Assembly: GCA_030770545.1 (NCBI GenBank)
Contig: CM061100.1
Coordinates: forward strand, 5,339,501 to 5,403,500
Reading direction: 5' to 3'
Length of the DNA: 64,000 nucleotides
From: Macropodus opercularis
Taxonomy: Eukaryota > Chordata > Actinopteri > Anabantiformes > Osphronemidae
The notes beneath the pieces were generated by a model that ran no database searches, was not told where the DNA came from, and saw nothing but the letters and a program-made list of their open reading frames with translations. Below are positions 1 to 13,940 of this stretch, in pieces (within the stretch, counting starts at the first letter, position 1; the number at the start of each line of letters is the position of its first letter). The translations under genes were made by a program, and so were the position numbers.

Positions 1-3000
1 GGGCTTATTCATTCTCCCTTAAGCACTGCTTAGGGGGTTTAGGCAATATTTGATAATGGCATAGCTGGAGCGCTTGTCAAGATATGTAATCAATTCTGGG
101 TTGTCATCCCAGGGATATGTTGACCCATATTTGTACATAATGGTGTGTCATGAAGAAGACGCTCTGCAGGGAAGGGAAAGACAGGAGGCCCAAAACAAAG
201 TTTTAGAGATTTCCAGTCCGTTCTGCATTACTGCACTTCGGGCAGACAGAAACTCCTGCTTTAATGAAGAAGCTGATTAACACTTGCTTTGTTTGGCTGT
301 GGAGCGTGCTGGCTTGGCATAAGGAGGATGGAGAAGGGCATCTGACTGGGCACTGTTGCAGTCCATCGACTGTGTTCTTCAGTGGGAAAGGTCAGAGGAT
401 ACAGTATGATGGGACACCTGCTGAAGGTAATCATTAATAAGCCTGCTGTCCTGTCAGCAGCCCCTGGCTTTACCAGATGTGTGCTACTGAAACGAGGGGA
501 GATGTGGCAGGAGTGTCCACAAATCATTATAATACACCTGGGCTGCCCGAACCGCAATGCTGCAGTGCAATTGGGTCTTGAGAAACTGGATTCCTAAGAA
601 GTTCTTCTCTGGTACAGGAGTGTCTCTAATTTAAAGGTTACCAAGACAACTCTGTCACACAGAACATGCACTGTACCAAGGACAACTATTAATATTTCTG
701 CACTTCTAAGAGTGCAGCATGCAGCTGCAGTGGCTAAAGCTGCTGCGATGCTGTGTAATAGACTGAATATGTTTGCAAAATTATGGGAATGTGAAAGACA
801 GATTCTTTTTTTCTACTACTTGACAGGGTTATATAAAGAATTCAGACCCTAGTAATACATCCATAATTCAGTTTTTGGCCTCGTGGCTCAGTCCAGCCTC
901 CTCTCTACTGTTTGCCCGTCTCTACCCACTACACTTCAATTGCAACTTCATGCAAATGAGTCTCCTGTCCTGCAAAGGAGAAAAGGTGGAAAACCAAATT
1001 GGATCGAATGTAATTCAGTTCAGCACGCAGGGAATGAATCGATAATGCTGAGAAATGACTTTGGAAGGACTGAATACCCACCTCGGGTAAGAGGTTTTTT
1101 TCTCTTTACAGCACTAGCTGGGCGTGCATGCTTATGTGCTTTACGACAGGTTAATCAAGAATCACAGTACCCGCCGCTTCATTCCTGACATCTCTTCTTG
1201 TGATGTCGACTGTGTATCACTTCAGAAAATGTCTTGCCTATTTGCATTCTCGAGTGTGATAGGTTGGCCTGAACACAGTCTCCAGATTTGCATTCTCATC
1301 TTTGCGTAATGCATTCACTCAGCATAGCTGAGCAAACAAATTGCTATAGTTTGTCTTTACTCCCGGGCACATCAAGGCCCTTACAAGCAACAATGTTTGG
1401 TTACTTGTACACACGGATGCCTTTTACTGTGTCCGGTAAGTGCACTCGTAATGAAACTTTACTGAAGCCACTGTTTTCTCTGTCACTTTCTTTTTGCTGC
1501 CACGCACATTATTAGAAATGCCACAGAGGTCACACCGCATACTAATGACTGTTCCCTCCTACAAAATGAATCCCTTTTATTATTTCAACTTGCTTTTAGC
1601 AAATACATTCTGACAAATAAGGAAGAAACACTCGATTTTCACATCAGTAGATAGTTGGGAGAGCCTAATTATCTAGTTCTAATTATATTAGTCATTTCAT
1701 GTAATTACGCCGTGTTTAATAGCACGGCATCCTGCAACGAAGGGTGACACCAGTAATCTGCAGGTATTTTGAGTCATGCAATTGCTGCTTCATGGGGAGA
1801 ATTGCACGGACTGGTTTGTTTGGGCTGCCAGGGCGCATTAATTTCTCTTTTCTTTCATTCCTTTTATATTTACAAGACTCACTGAGTGAGAGGACGCCAG
1901 AGCGAGCTAAGCAGCTGCTGGAAGGAATACGTCCTGGCTTCATGGGCTTCACAGTTACGTACAGTAAGGAGGCATTAAACACGGAGTGTATACAAACTAT
2001 GAATAATATTTTAGTCATGTTAACAGGTAGTAGTTGCGTTGGCGATTTTAAAAATATCGAGGTAAGAGGTCTTCAGATCTGGTTTCACTTTGGTCCATCG
2101 GAGGAAAAACAAAATGAATGCAGGCGCTTCTGTGCACATTATGAGGAGGTCACTGAATGAACTGATGAGTATGTAAATGATCCAATTCATATGCTACGGC
2201 TTCACACTAGACCTCAACCAAATGCAGCATCAGCGGGAGATTTTGGACCGTTTAATAAAATTGTCTAACCTGTAGTAAGGCTGCGGCGGCTTTTAGCGAC
2301 CAAACGGCGTCTTTATTTGGGTTTGCATGGGTTTTGGGATTTCTCTTCACACCGTCCATCTGTATGTTACATAACCGCAGCGTGTCAGACCCTGATAGCA
2401 GTGATTGTTTCTAATTGCTTGGGCTGCCATCGGCCACTGGCGTCACTCCATTCAAAGAAGCTTGAAACGTGCTTTGTGTGAGCTAATGTTGAGTGAAACA
2501 GTAACGGCACCTATTTGCTTCAGGTCTACCTAGAAGCATGCACAAATGTATGTCTTCAGGCTGGACCTTTGTAAACTCCTGAGCAGACGCTATAATTTGC
2601 CAGCTACGAGGCAAAGCTATGGAAAGCGCAAATCCATTAGCAGGCCATTAGCATTTTGTTTGAACAGTTCCTGGCAGTAGCTCGGCTTGATTCGGGTTAG
2701 AAGTGAGAGGTGGGTAGAGGGGAGCTGAAGGGAGAAAAGCAGTCAAATAGACAAGGTGATGTAGCGAGTGAGGGGGGAAGGGAGGGGAGAAAGGCAGACA
2801 CAGAAATTAGGTTTTCATCTCGTGACAGCCGTAGCTCAAAGAAAGAGAAAGCAAAGCTAAGGCAAAGGGTGAGCTAAAAGATGCAAAGTGAGAGTTACAA
2901 AGATGTGGAATATCGCTGGAGGGATAGAGAGAGAAGCAGGAGGCACCGGGAAGCAGGGCAGAGTGACAAAAAGACATCAAAGTCTAGGAACAGACGCAGA

Positions 3001-6000
3001 AGAAGGGAGCTACCACCTCACGCACATTAAGAATGACTGGTGGAAGCGAGGTGTAATTAAAGTTCCATTAAGCGATATTAACATTAAATAAATGTCAGTA
3101 AATGTCTCTGTAATTAAACTGTCTGTGTAATATGAAAAGGTTGCTTATAGGGACGCTACCAGTGTAGAACGGCAGACAAGGAAAGCAACACAGTGTTGCT
3201 GTTTCCGATTTATGTAATGTTTGTTACCGTGACTCATATGACCTTGGTATAAACTAACTAAGTTGCTGTGGTATTTCTGATATATTTCTGTGGAGGTTAA
3301 AACGGGTATAAAGATACAGTATGATACTGCGACAGGATGGACTGTGATGAGGGGAATTAAAAATCTAATGCTTTGAGCTTTTAATTCTGTCCAGTCCATT
3401 ATTTAGTTTCACTTTATGACCTTTGTTGAGATACGTCGTTAAACTTTGTTGGTCTGAACACAGGTTGGTCACTAAAATCTGCTTCTGTAATGAGTTTAAT
3501 GCACTTCAAGAGTTGAACCCGATTATTTTGCCAGCGTGATAATGGGCATCTCTAATGGCACTTGAAAGCACTTATGACCGACATAAAGACAGATGTAACC
3601 AGTGACTCAAGTCGCCACACACAAGCAGGCTGTGTTGCCCAGAGCAACACGGCCTGCTGTTCTTCTCTTTGCCCATTGAGAGGCATCCATGACAAACAAA
3701 CATGTTCTATAGCGTGTCCAGGACTGGCTAGCTGCCCTGTGTGCGAGCTCGAAGCCCGGACAAAGACTTGACGCGAAGCGGGAAAAAAAGGTGACGACGG
3801 CAGCCTTGCAAAGTTAGACAAAGAAACAACGCAAGAGTGGAGGCTCGAAAACAAACAGCGTTCACAAAACAATGGATTGCAATTTAATGGCTTGGTCATA
3901 CACACTAAACCTGATGCAGCATTGGCAATGGCCACCAGAGAGTCTGAGTGCAATTAGAACTGGTTTTGGGGCAGTGATTTTCTGATAGATGGCTGCTTGC
4001 AGAGGCCTGACTTACTGAATAAGAAACCCAGGGCAGTGTCTGTGGATGTTCCATCAATGCTCCTCACGTAACATGCAGAAAATAGAGAGGGGGGACTGCC
4101 GGTAGGGGGGGAGACGTGCTATTTGTAGTAAATCCACTGATGTACAATTCACTGGATGCACAAGGCACACAAAGAATGCACACACAGTACAAAGGTAGGC
4201 GCAGCAGCTCACAAGCACCCTCTTAGCTTGACCACATGAGATAAGTGGTTTAGTTTCGTGATGTGTTGATTTTTGCAGTAAAAACAAACAACAAAAAAAC
4301 GTCAAACTTTGACATTAAACAACGAACGAAAGCAGCACATGTCGAAACGGCTTCGGGAAGCTCAGCCCTGTAGTTTCCACCTGTGCATTTTTTCCCCTCA
4401 ACATTTTCTGTCGCTAGTTCAGAAATATTCATGGTTCATTTCTATGCGCTGCGCATTTCTGATGTGCTGTATCCACACGCATGCAGCAAGTTTCCAGTCT
4501 GGGTTGTAGAAACCAAATGCCAGACCTCAATCTCTCGTTTTATGGCTGATTCATTTATTTTTTCTGTGACTCATTAATGTTGATATTCAACCTCCTTTCA
4601 GACTCTTTTTTTTTTTTTAACACACATGCTAGAACAAGTGCATCTCCTATTGTGTTCACAGTATTCTTTGGAAAACCTGATTGTGTCACAGATGTTCCTC
4701 CGCAGACAATAGACACATTCATTTTATATGAGTGGAACCTGTGTGTGTGGTGCTGACAAACAGCTATTCAACTAGAAGAGACTTGGCAAGAAGAACATAA
4801 GACAAACATGATTTATTAATACGTTCTGGCGCAGACTCGGACTCTGTCAGCGTGACTGAGGCTGGAGCAGGAAGGGAAATGCCCCAGTGAAGGGCGGATT
4901 CCTCTGGTGGTGGTGTGGGAAGCGTAGGCAACGGTTCTGTTAAGCTCAAGTGGAATGTGCTGGCTTTCCTATATAATCCTATACAGTTGTTTGGTGTGGT
5001 CTGTAAATGACTTTGCGATGACCTTTATTGTAAACATGGAATTTAATACTCTCTCCTGCTGAAGGATCCCAGTGTGTTGAGTCGGCATCACGAGTATCGC
5101 TGGCCCCCATCTGTCTCGCTAACCTGTGCTGATACGCTGTCTGTGTCTCAGCTGCTGCTCAGGAGCGGCTGCAGTGGGACGACTCTGATGACCTTTCATG
5201 GCATGTTTGGCTCTGAGGCCTAAGCACCAGTTGATTATTGAAGTGTGCATGCACAGCATATGGAGAGCAGTGTATTTTAATGTTTGTCATGTTGAAAATC
5301 TCACGTTGTGTGGCTGAATCAAGTAGTTTTCTTTTATCCTATGAGGCAGAGGCTGACACTCGTATATAAATTACGTATATAATTAGACTCGTCACTCGTT
5401 TAGAGTGGAGCCTCCACACGATCTGTGCCGCTCTGTTTATAGCCGGTTGCTTGGCATCAATCTAGCAACAGTTGACTTTCAGCACTTTTTTCTTTCTTTC
5501 TCCGTGACCAAAATAAGTACTTATGTTGCGTAAATGGATTATTATTTGAGGTTGTCAGTTTATGCACTTCTGAACACAGAATTGGTAATGGTCACATTGA
5601 ATTCAAGTAAAACCACAGATAAGCTTTAAAGTGCAGCATTTTGCCTCGACAGGGAACATAAGCATGCATTTCAGAAGTAATAATTTTTGAAGACAAAAAT
5701 ACCATAAGTACTGTCACATATTTTTCCTTATTCCATGTATTTGTTAGGGAGGCTTTGCATGGTATTAGCTGCCATGCATCCTTTTGCGTTGATAGCTTTC
5801 CTTAGGTTGTGAGTCCGAAACATCTTGCGTCCTCCTCGTTGGCCTGGTGTGTAGAAATGTGTGAAAGTGACCATAAAGAGAAATTTTGGAATATTCAGGG
5901 CCTGTGAGTGAAACCATCAGATTGTGGCAACAGAGGCTTAGTTTCACTGCTGCTCAAGGAGGAGTTTGAAAAACCTCGCTGACGTATCGTGACTTACCCG

Positions 6001-8500
6001 TATCCTTATCTGTTGGTAGAGTACGCTTGAATGTCCTGCTAAGTTTGTCACAGCTTGGCGCAAACAATACATTTCTCTCCGTATCTACCTCCGTTAACGG
6101 CACCATGTCATTGATTTAGCAGTTTCCGTAGGTGGCATCTGGTGTTCGGTGTAGGCCAAAACGTGTTGGCAAACTTAATAGCTCAACATTCTTAGCATAT
6201 TGGCTCATAAATGCTTCCACTGGCGGTGAAAGTGAATGAGTAACACAGTTTCAACCTTGCTGAAGTGTTGTGTCTTCCTACCAACACTCATAATCGCACC
6301 ATAGGTGTCTATTTTAATATCTCAAAAAATGACTAGTCAAGCTTTTTATACTTGCTGTAACAGCTCCTACTGAGCTACATATGTTTTTGTGTCCAACTAC
6401 AGCATCATTGTATAAGGACTTTAATTTGTAAAAAAAATATATAACAGGAAATCATCTGTGTTCAGTAAATTTATTTTAAGCCTCATAACCTGCTGGCGAA
6501 GTTAATGTGTCTAATGGTTCATTAATTAGTGAGTTACAAATAAGGCTCAGACAATAAATCATGTGTACAGCCCCCAAACGCATAGTGGCAAACATTCACG
6601 CAGTAAGTGCAGCAGTTATGCATTAAAATTGCATTTCCTGTGGACCCTTGCATCACAGAAGGACTTCCACAGCAAATTAGTAATTCAAACAACCGTGTCC
6701 AAAACTGTCACTCTTTCAAAGAACAGCCAGATGGTGAATATCAGAGCTGACAGCCGGGGAGTGTGTCTCCTACACCGAAATGACTCAAACAAGGACACAG
6801 CATGAAAAGCAAGAAACAAAACAAAACCCAGTCTTGTTGTCGATGAAATAACATGAATTGCTGCCCCTTAAAATAAATGAGAAAATATCAGCGGCGCTGA
6901 ATTACATAATTAGAATTACTACAGCGCAAGGCTGGGTAAAGGAGAAGGCCATGGCTTTGACCACCATGGTTCAACCCTAATAGAGGTTTGCAATCACAAA
7001 AAGGTCATTCCATTGTGTCCTGGCAAGGCAGAGGCTCTTTGAAGGGAGCAATTACAGCATTCACTGCTGCCAGGGCTCTGACTTATTTCTCTTCAGAGAA
7101 TGCACTGTACACATAGTCCATTTTGCTTTTGTCCTATTTACCATCATTCTGTCTCTACATGCTGTTCTGCGCTCTTGTTATGACTGCTGTGGCTTCCAGT
7201 ACAAAGACCTAATTACAGTAATGGCAAGGGAAAAACAGATAAACAAGCGAGCAGATGAACTGGAGGCCGTGAAGGTAGTTTGATAATATGTAAACCTCCC
7301 ACGCTGCTTGCATAAAACCCACCCCAACCAGCCGGCTAGCTAGTCAGAAAGACCAGCTCCGTGGCTTCACCAAAGCAGATTACAAATAAGCATCCGCATG
7401 ATACCGCTCTGTGTAATTATTCAGGAGGTGTCCAGTGGTCTCATAAAGCATGCTATTAAAATTGAATCAAATATTTTTGAATTAAAATTTGAATTGGCGT
7501 TTAAACTTGTGCGTGATTGTGTGCGTGAGGTGTGGATGTATTCGAGACATGTGCAGGGTGGGGGGAGCAGCTTCAGGCGCGGTAGCAGAATAGGGAATGG
7601 GTGACTAATGAGAACTTGTTTTACCACCGTTGCCTCGACTCTCTCGGTGTAGTGCTTAATCGTGACTGCGCATCGTGTCCGTCGTTTAACTGTGGGACCC
7701 TGTCTTCACAATAAAATGCTTGATGCAGTTGTTGAAGGATGGCAGAGATCTAGGATCTTGTTGTTGTCCTTGATACCCGCATAGTCCAGGATTATTGATC
7801 CAAGAAAAACCACTCAATCATGACTGTGTGCCTTCTGCAAAGCCAGCAAAAATCCCTTGCCTGAAATGAGACGCTCCAAGAAGCAGTTAGGGTTTCCAAA
7901 CACGTGGAATGTACAAGGGGAAATGCATATAGTGTGAGTATGCAGGCATTTGTGCTAAAAAAAAATTTGATGTAAGCTTGATTAGGCCATTTGCATGCGT
8001 TTGCATTTCCCTTGTGATAATATGCAGAGCAAATAAGCAGAAATGCTGCAGGTGAACAGGTGAATAAATTCAAAATCCTTTCCTACAGACCATTAAAAAA
8101 AGATTTGATCTTTTAGATTTCTATATTATTTTTTTGGGGGGGCGCATCAAAGGCTGGAAATAAACGTGCGAATGGTTTTGTCTGTGTGTGTTGTGCTTGT
8201 CCGGGCCAGTCCAGAACCTCTAGGGACAGGCTCTGTCCTTCCGAATGCGGAGATAAATATACAGAATGGTTTTGTAAAGACAGTGATTCAGTGGCTGCAC
8301 AGTAGCATTATGTAACAATGGGATTAAGTAACACAAGATGGTACAAAGGCAAATTTAAAACGAAATTATTCAAGTCTTTTAACCTTAGCTGCAATTACTG
8401 TGCATAGAAAGACATCGTGTCTGCTCCCATTACCTTTACTGATGAGTAATTGTGTGCGTGCAACCAAGTTAAAAATGTCTGAGTTTTCAGTCTCAAGCGT

Positions 8501-8516
8501 AAAAAAAAAAAAAAAA
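8501..8516. repeat. Poly(A) run, 16 bases
   Basis: Uninterrupted A16, followed by an A/G-rich stretch. It could be the tail of an old retroposed copy, but no recognisable element body or target-site duplication was seen next to it. Confidence 0.8.
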
Positions 8517-10621
8517 GAACAAGAAAGACACAGAATGAAGTAAATTCATGGCGGTAAGAGGAGAATTTTAACTTGATGAAAGTAAGTTAGAAAGAATGGG
8601 CTAGTTTGCTAATTGGTTGACCCAGAGCAATGACTGGTAATTTTATCTTTGACTGACAAGATGACATAATATCCACTTTCTTCTGTTTTCCGCATACTGA
8701 ATATAATTTTAAGCCCTAGTTCAAAGTTTCACCTGATACAACTCGCTTTTCAAAACCGGTGCAGAAATAAGTCCACAGCCATTTGCCTCGAATGGCAGCA
8801 GAAAAGAAGAAGTGCAGTAAACAAAGTGCAAGCAGGTTGTGTGGGCCAGCATCTGCACACTGGACACATGCAGACGATGCAAGGTACAAGGTAGAACAGC
8901 GACCACTGTAGGGTAGAAAGACGAGAACATATTCCTGTACTTGAGTCCAGGTCCTACTGTGCTTATTATACAGCACTACAGTACTTATCAACAGCAGGAG
9001 GGAAGTGATCCGGTTGCACTGGCTTCTACAGGGGAACATATGGAGGAAGCCCTTTCATCAGCCTGAATTAATTAACCTGAAGGATTGACATGAGCAGAAT
9101 GTTGAGCACTCGGATAACAAATATTTACAACGGTTTCCTTCGCGGCTCCACAGCAAACACGAATAACGCAATGAAGATTTAAAGAAAATATTATGACGAA
9201 TAAATGCATGAATAGGTATCGGAGTCCCGCTGACTGCAAAGCAAAAGTAAGGTGGACTATTGATCAATCCCGTCCACGAGTAAGACCCCGAGATACTTAA
9301 GCTCCTCACGTAGGGCAGCAACTCATTCCCAGCTCAGAAGCGAGTTGAGAGCAAGCCACCACTTTCTGGCAGAGGACTTTGGCCCCAGGTTTGACACCGT
9401 TGAGTACAAACTACCCGGAAAATGAACTGAGGAGACATTTGACTTGGTGCCAGCAAGGAGAACACGACTTTCATCAAGGAGAGAACAATTCAGTTAGCGA
9501 GTTTAAAAATACTTTAAAATGGTAAAAAAAAGGAAGAAATGTGCTCCTGAGTTGCTGTTGTTTTTCTTTTGTCCACCCAAAATGATGACGCAGAGAAAAC
9601 CACTACATTTTCCCACGTGAGGACGGCTGCATGCTTTCAAGTGACTTTTGCTCAAAACAATTAAACAATTGCTCAAAAGTTGTCTTCATTCATTTTCTGT
9701 CTGACTATGTGATTAATACTTTCAAGCACTAATTGAATCCAATGAATACTAATGGTGTCGGCGTTAGTTCAACGCGTTCTTCCACACTCACTTTGTTTCC
9801 TTTCATTTTCTTTGCAAATCCAAGCACCATAGGAGACAATCAGGGACAACTGCCATTGTCACTCTCATCACTGGCACGTAAGCCCTTGTCCGACCCCAAG
9901 GACGAGTGCACTCAATAACAGTCCCTGTCCAGACGCAATAAGCCTGTGCCACAATCCCTTAAACCCCGAACTCTGACATGCTTCAATGAGGTACATGAAG
10001 CATCCTCCTTTGGGAGATTAAATTGAAACTCTTTCCCACTAAACTCCTGATTAATTGGATTTTTTTAAACTCTGCTAATCTGCACTGTTGTGTATTGTCC
10101 TCAAGCAGTGGTAAGTGATAACATCAGGGTATAGCGGCGAGACGTGACACTGCTCCAGATCAGGACTTCTGCGCAGACAAACGATCCGATGACAAAGACC
10201 TCGCATGTGTTTCTCAAGCAACTGTTGTCGCTGATGACGGTTTTGCAATTTTTTTCCTGCTGCACTTGTAGCTGCTTATTTCATTTCAGCCACCACTTCT
10301 ATTTATTTGTGAACTCAAGATAAATATGTCAGCTCGGTTTCTTTTTGCAAGCCGATTATCTGTCATTGCCTCCTATCTGCCGCTGGTGTCCTATATACAG
10401 TTCTGTATTTACCCTTCAGAATTCTTTTATTTTGCAGTGAGCGTCTGATATGAAATTGTAATCATGACGGTGTCAGACGCTCTTTCTCACTTTGATTTAT
10501 TTAGGACTTTTATCATTTGTTTTAGAAGCTTACTTTGTCACATACATACATGCATACTGCAACATTAATCAGTGTTATGGCAGGGTACAGCTGAGTGCAG
10601 GAATACACAACGGCGTCGATC

Positions 10622-10646
10622 TATCCATCCATCCATCTATCCATCT
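10622..10646. repeat. Short (ATCC)n microsatellite
   Basis: Imperfect tetranucleotide repeat of TATCC/ATCC units over about 25 bases. ATCC runs commonly mark the edge of teleost SINE-like repeats, but no body of such an element is visible alongside. Confidence 0.75.
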
Positions 10647-12180
10647 TCCCACAAAACTACTTTACTGTCTCCCCGAGATCTAAGCTGCTACAGTGCACTT
10701 GTTTATTTTGACTGCAAACTATTGTAATCCCTGAGGTGAGCTGAGATGCTAGACACAAAATTCTCTCTGAAGTGGGAACTGGAAAGAAAAACTCCCGAGT
10801 TTGTGTGTTTTTGTGTATATTTGCGGTTCTAACTTCGCTCGAGTCAGCCCGTGCTGCTCTACACTGAGCAGTGCAGTCACGCACCGTACTATACATTGGT
10901 TCTGCTGTAAAGGTTTTCCTGCAGAGTAATTGAATCTCTGCCACAGTTGACCTTTAGCGACTATACTGACTGTATGTTCTTTTTATCTCGAATTGAGCTT
11001 TTCACTGTTCCTTGTTTTTTTTGTTTAACGCAACTTTCAATCAACTCTTTAACATTTGATCGTCTCTGTCATGCATCACGGCTGAATTTGACTTGTAGCC
11101 AGAAATACACCTTCCTGTGTAACAACATACTAGTTCCCACTGTCACAGAGGGCACCTTTCATTCAAGGTTCACCTCCCGAGTTATAGTTCACAACTGTCA
11201 CTTAGCCACAGTGTGACAGCAGATATGCCACTGAATCTCTCTGAGGAATCTGTCTGACTGTATTTGACCTCTTATCGTTTAATACCCTTTGTGTCTGTCT
11301 CAGAAAACAAATCTTTTATCTGTCATTTGCATAAAGAACCCATTAATTTCTCCAGCTTGCTATCTCCGAGTACATTCTGAATACGTGACATCTGAGCCAG
11401 GTTCATCACATAGTAAGCATATTTATATCATCTGTCCCATTGTTGAGCATGAGACTGAGTAGAGAACATAACATTTGAATGTATACTAAACACATTATAC
11501 CAGCTTATTATCTCTTAAACGCAACGCCTTTCACCTACCTTAGTAAAAAAACTAAACTCACACTGATTTTAGCAGCTATATAATTAGTCTCTAACAATTT
11601 AAAATATTGCAGTAAATAAGGGCATTGTGCTCAATACTCCTGCATTAAATCACAATGACTATTATCGCTGAAGGAATTTCTATTGTTTCCAGTATTGTGC
11701 CAAATAAGGTTCCTACAGCACCAACAGTTCGTCAGGATTGTGCTTGCTAAGAACCCACTCTTTTCTATTAATAAAAGAGAAAAGATGAGATTACTGACAT
11801 AAGAGCAACCGCTCTGGAAGTACTGGAAGGCGTTTATTATGCAAACGTGTCAGTGTCAAGGCAGCATCAGTGCTGAGAGGCCCCAGAGCTACTCTGTAGT
11901 CGTTATCACAAGTTCTGACTTAACCTTTAGAATCTAATAAAGAGCAGTCCCACAGCAGGAGGTGCCCTGGTTTAGGTTTCCCTCCAACACAGTATTTGTG
12001 GAATAAAATGAGAAATATAATGCATAAAACTAAAATTAGTGGCTTCAGTGCATTATTAGTTATGGCCTGTCACACTCTTTAGTTATTTCGTCTCTTAAAG
12101 TTAATCTACTCTGTCAATACTATTATTTACTGTTTGAAATATTGTTAGTTTTCAGAAAATCAGAGCAACCAGCAGGACGC

Positions 12181-12200
12181 CAGTACAGTACAGTACAGTA
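12181..12200. repeat. (CAGTA)4 short tandem repeat
   Basis: Four exact copies of the pentamer CAGTA, followed by a partial unit. Confidence 0.9.
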
Positions 12201-13449
12201 CTACGCACAGGCAGAGATGTAGAACCCCAGCGAAGGCCCCTGACACTAAACGGAGACGAAAGAATGAAACCCTGCCCTGATGTCCCCAACCAGCAGAAAC
12301 AGAGACAAACAGCCTATAAGCTCCTCGATCAGAACAGAGCTGCCATTCTGGCTAATGGGAGTGAGGTGGCAGCTCTTAAACGGTGGCTTGATCACAGAAA
12401 GTTCTCAGCTGTGCAGGAATGAAGCTGTGTCAAAGGTGTAATTGAGAGGAGTAAGGGCAGCGAGAACATGGAGCAGGACTGACCAGGTGAGAGTGTGTGT
12501 GGAGACAGCGGAGGCGAGGACGTCCGAAGCAGCAGGCGACGCTGAGGCAGAGGGACCAGTGTTTCACCGCTGGGGTAGATTTCAGGTCGGGCCATGTTTA
12601 AGAGGTGTAAATGATAAACCAGTAAACCAACCACAGCCTGTACCACACGCTTGTTTCAGCCAGGAGTCATTTCTGTGTTGGTCAATCTTGGCCAACATCT
12701 TAGCAGTTGCACTTTACCTATGGATGTGCAGACACACATTCACAACAACAAGCATTCAGAACTTTTTTGTCGCAGTAAAGTCAATAGCTGAGATTCTGAT
12801 TTTGGCAGTAGTTGAAGTTCTTTTTAATTAGATTTTGAAGAGAATGAATGGACATCTCTCCTCAACAAATACTTACTTAAAATACAACAACATGCAGTTT
12901 GTAATACATAATCTCATAGTAGTTACTTAGCAAAATGCCATATCTATAAAATAATACAACCAGAATCGATATGGAAACCGTCTGTAGCAGGTTGAGACTG
13001 TAAGATGATGTGAACTGCAGCTTTATAAAGTCATTCATATTAACCTGTTGCATAGTCAGTTACAATTACACTTGCTCTCACTGATCCAACTACACGTTCA
13101 GTTTAATTCAGTTTAATTTAATTGGCACACAAATCACGCTGTATCTGTATTATTCCGGGCAGGTCATTAAATGAAAATGTGTCCTTTACATGTTTATTTT
13201 AAAGATGTGCAGAACTGTGAGTGTAATGAACAGACTCTCTGGAAATATAGTTGGCTGATGTTTCTTTTTGCAAACTAATATCTGTTTGAGTGTGTGTGTG
13301 CGCGTGTGTGTGTATTTGATCTTTTTGAATTGTCCACAGATTGAAGTCGCTCTTTGGCAACACACCAAAACTCAAGTTGCTTCTAGATCAGCTTTTCGTG
13401 TATACAGTAGGTGTGTGTGTGGATAATTGAGACACTCTGTGTCCGTTAA

Positions 13450-13488
13450 GCAAGAAAAGTGCTACATAAGTGCAGTCCATTTACCACT
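13450..13488 (+). repeat. Tail fragment of a teleost interspersed repeat
   Basis: The stretch reads AAAAGTGCTACATAAG followed by TGCAGTCCATTTACCA. It closely resembles the 'AAAGCGCTATATAAATGCAGTCCATTTACCA' type of tail found on very common fish interspersed repeats (recalled from memory, not searched). A GT-rich stretch precedes it, as is usual for these elements. Only the 3' end appears to remain. Confidence 0.6.
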
Positions 13489-13912
13489 GCAGGGATATTT
13501 TGCCCTATTAAGTATTTGCAAGTATTTGTGGTTGGATGAAATGCTGGATTCATGAAATTTATGGCTCGACTTCATAAATCCCTTGAGGGGATTTGACTCT
13601 GCGGTTAGCTTCACTTATTTGTCAGACGTATCTCTGACGGGCACCGCAGCTTTAGATTGTCACGTAGTTACACTGTCTACTTGTGCAGCTTCGTTGAAGC
13701 GACTGGCAGACTTTCAGACTTGTGCGTTGTTTGTGTCTGAAGTGAGGCAGGACGTCTGAAACGTAGACGGAGCGTGTTTTATTGGGTCGTTTGCTGTGGC
13801 CCTCTAATTGCGGGGATTCTTCCTGTCCGTCCATCAGATTGCCTTTGAGTGTGACATTTTACCAAATTAATCCCAGTTCTTCGGGCCTCCGCGTTGCATG
13901 CTAGCAGGTTGC

Positions 13913-13940
13913 TGTGTGTGTGTGTGTGTGTGTGTGTGTG
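13913..13940. repeat. (TG)14 microsatellite
   Basis: Twenty-eight bases of uninterrupted TG, flanked by GC on the left and CATGCTGATC on the right. Confidence 0.95.

Larger units (their letters stand above)
1..12900. other. Apparent intergenic DNA, no supported gene
   Basis: I could assign no open frame here to a known protein. The longest frames (up to about 138 codons) lack recognisable domains, overlap other frames and sit in AT-rich DNA. Contents seen by eye are homopolymer runs, a TATCC/ATCC short repeat near 10.63 kb, a CAGTA repeat at 12.18 kb, and stretches rich in TAATTA-like words. The stretch around 6900-7080 looks less degenerate than its surroundings and could be a conserved non-coding element, but that is only an impression. 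In mammals the DNA upstream of BRINP1 is a large gene desert before CDK5RAP2, and an empty stretch here agrees with that. Confidence 0.6.

Noticed and set aside
1877..2026. 150-base open block with AG and GT borders (phase 1-1), a possible coding exon
   Set aside because: The peptide is not recognised, the acceptor has only a moderate pyrimidine tract, there is no partner exon nearby, and the opposite strand is open too. Chance is the simplest reading.
8222..8240. GGACAG-GCT-CTGTCC inverted repeat, possible RE1 half-sites
   Set aside because: The left RE1 half is missing on both strands and the stem is only 6-8 bases.
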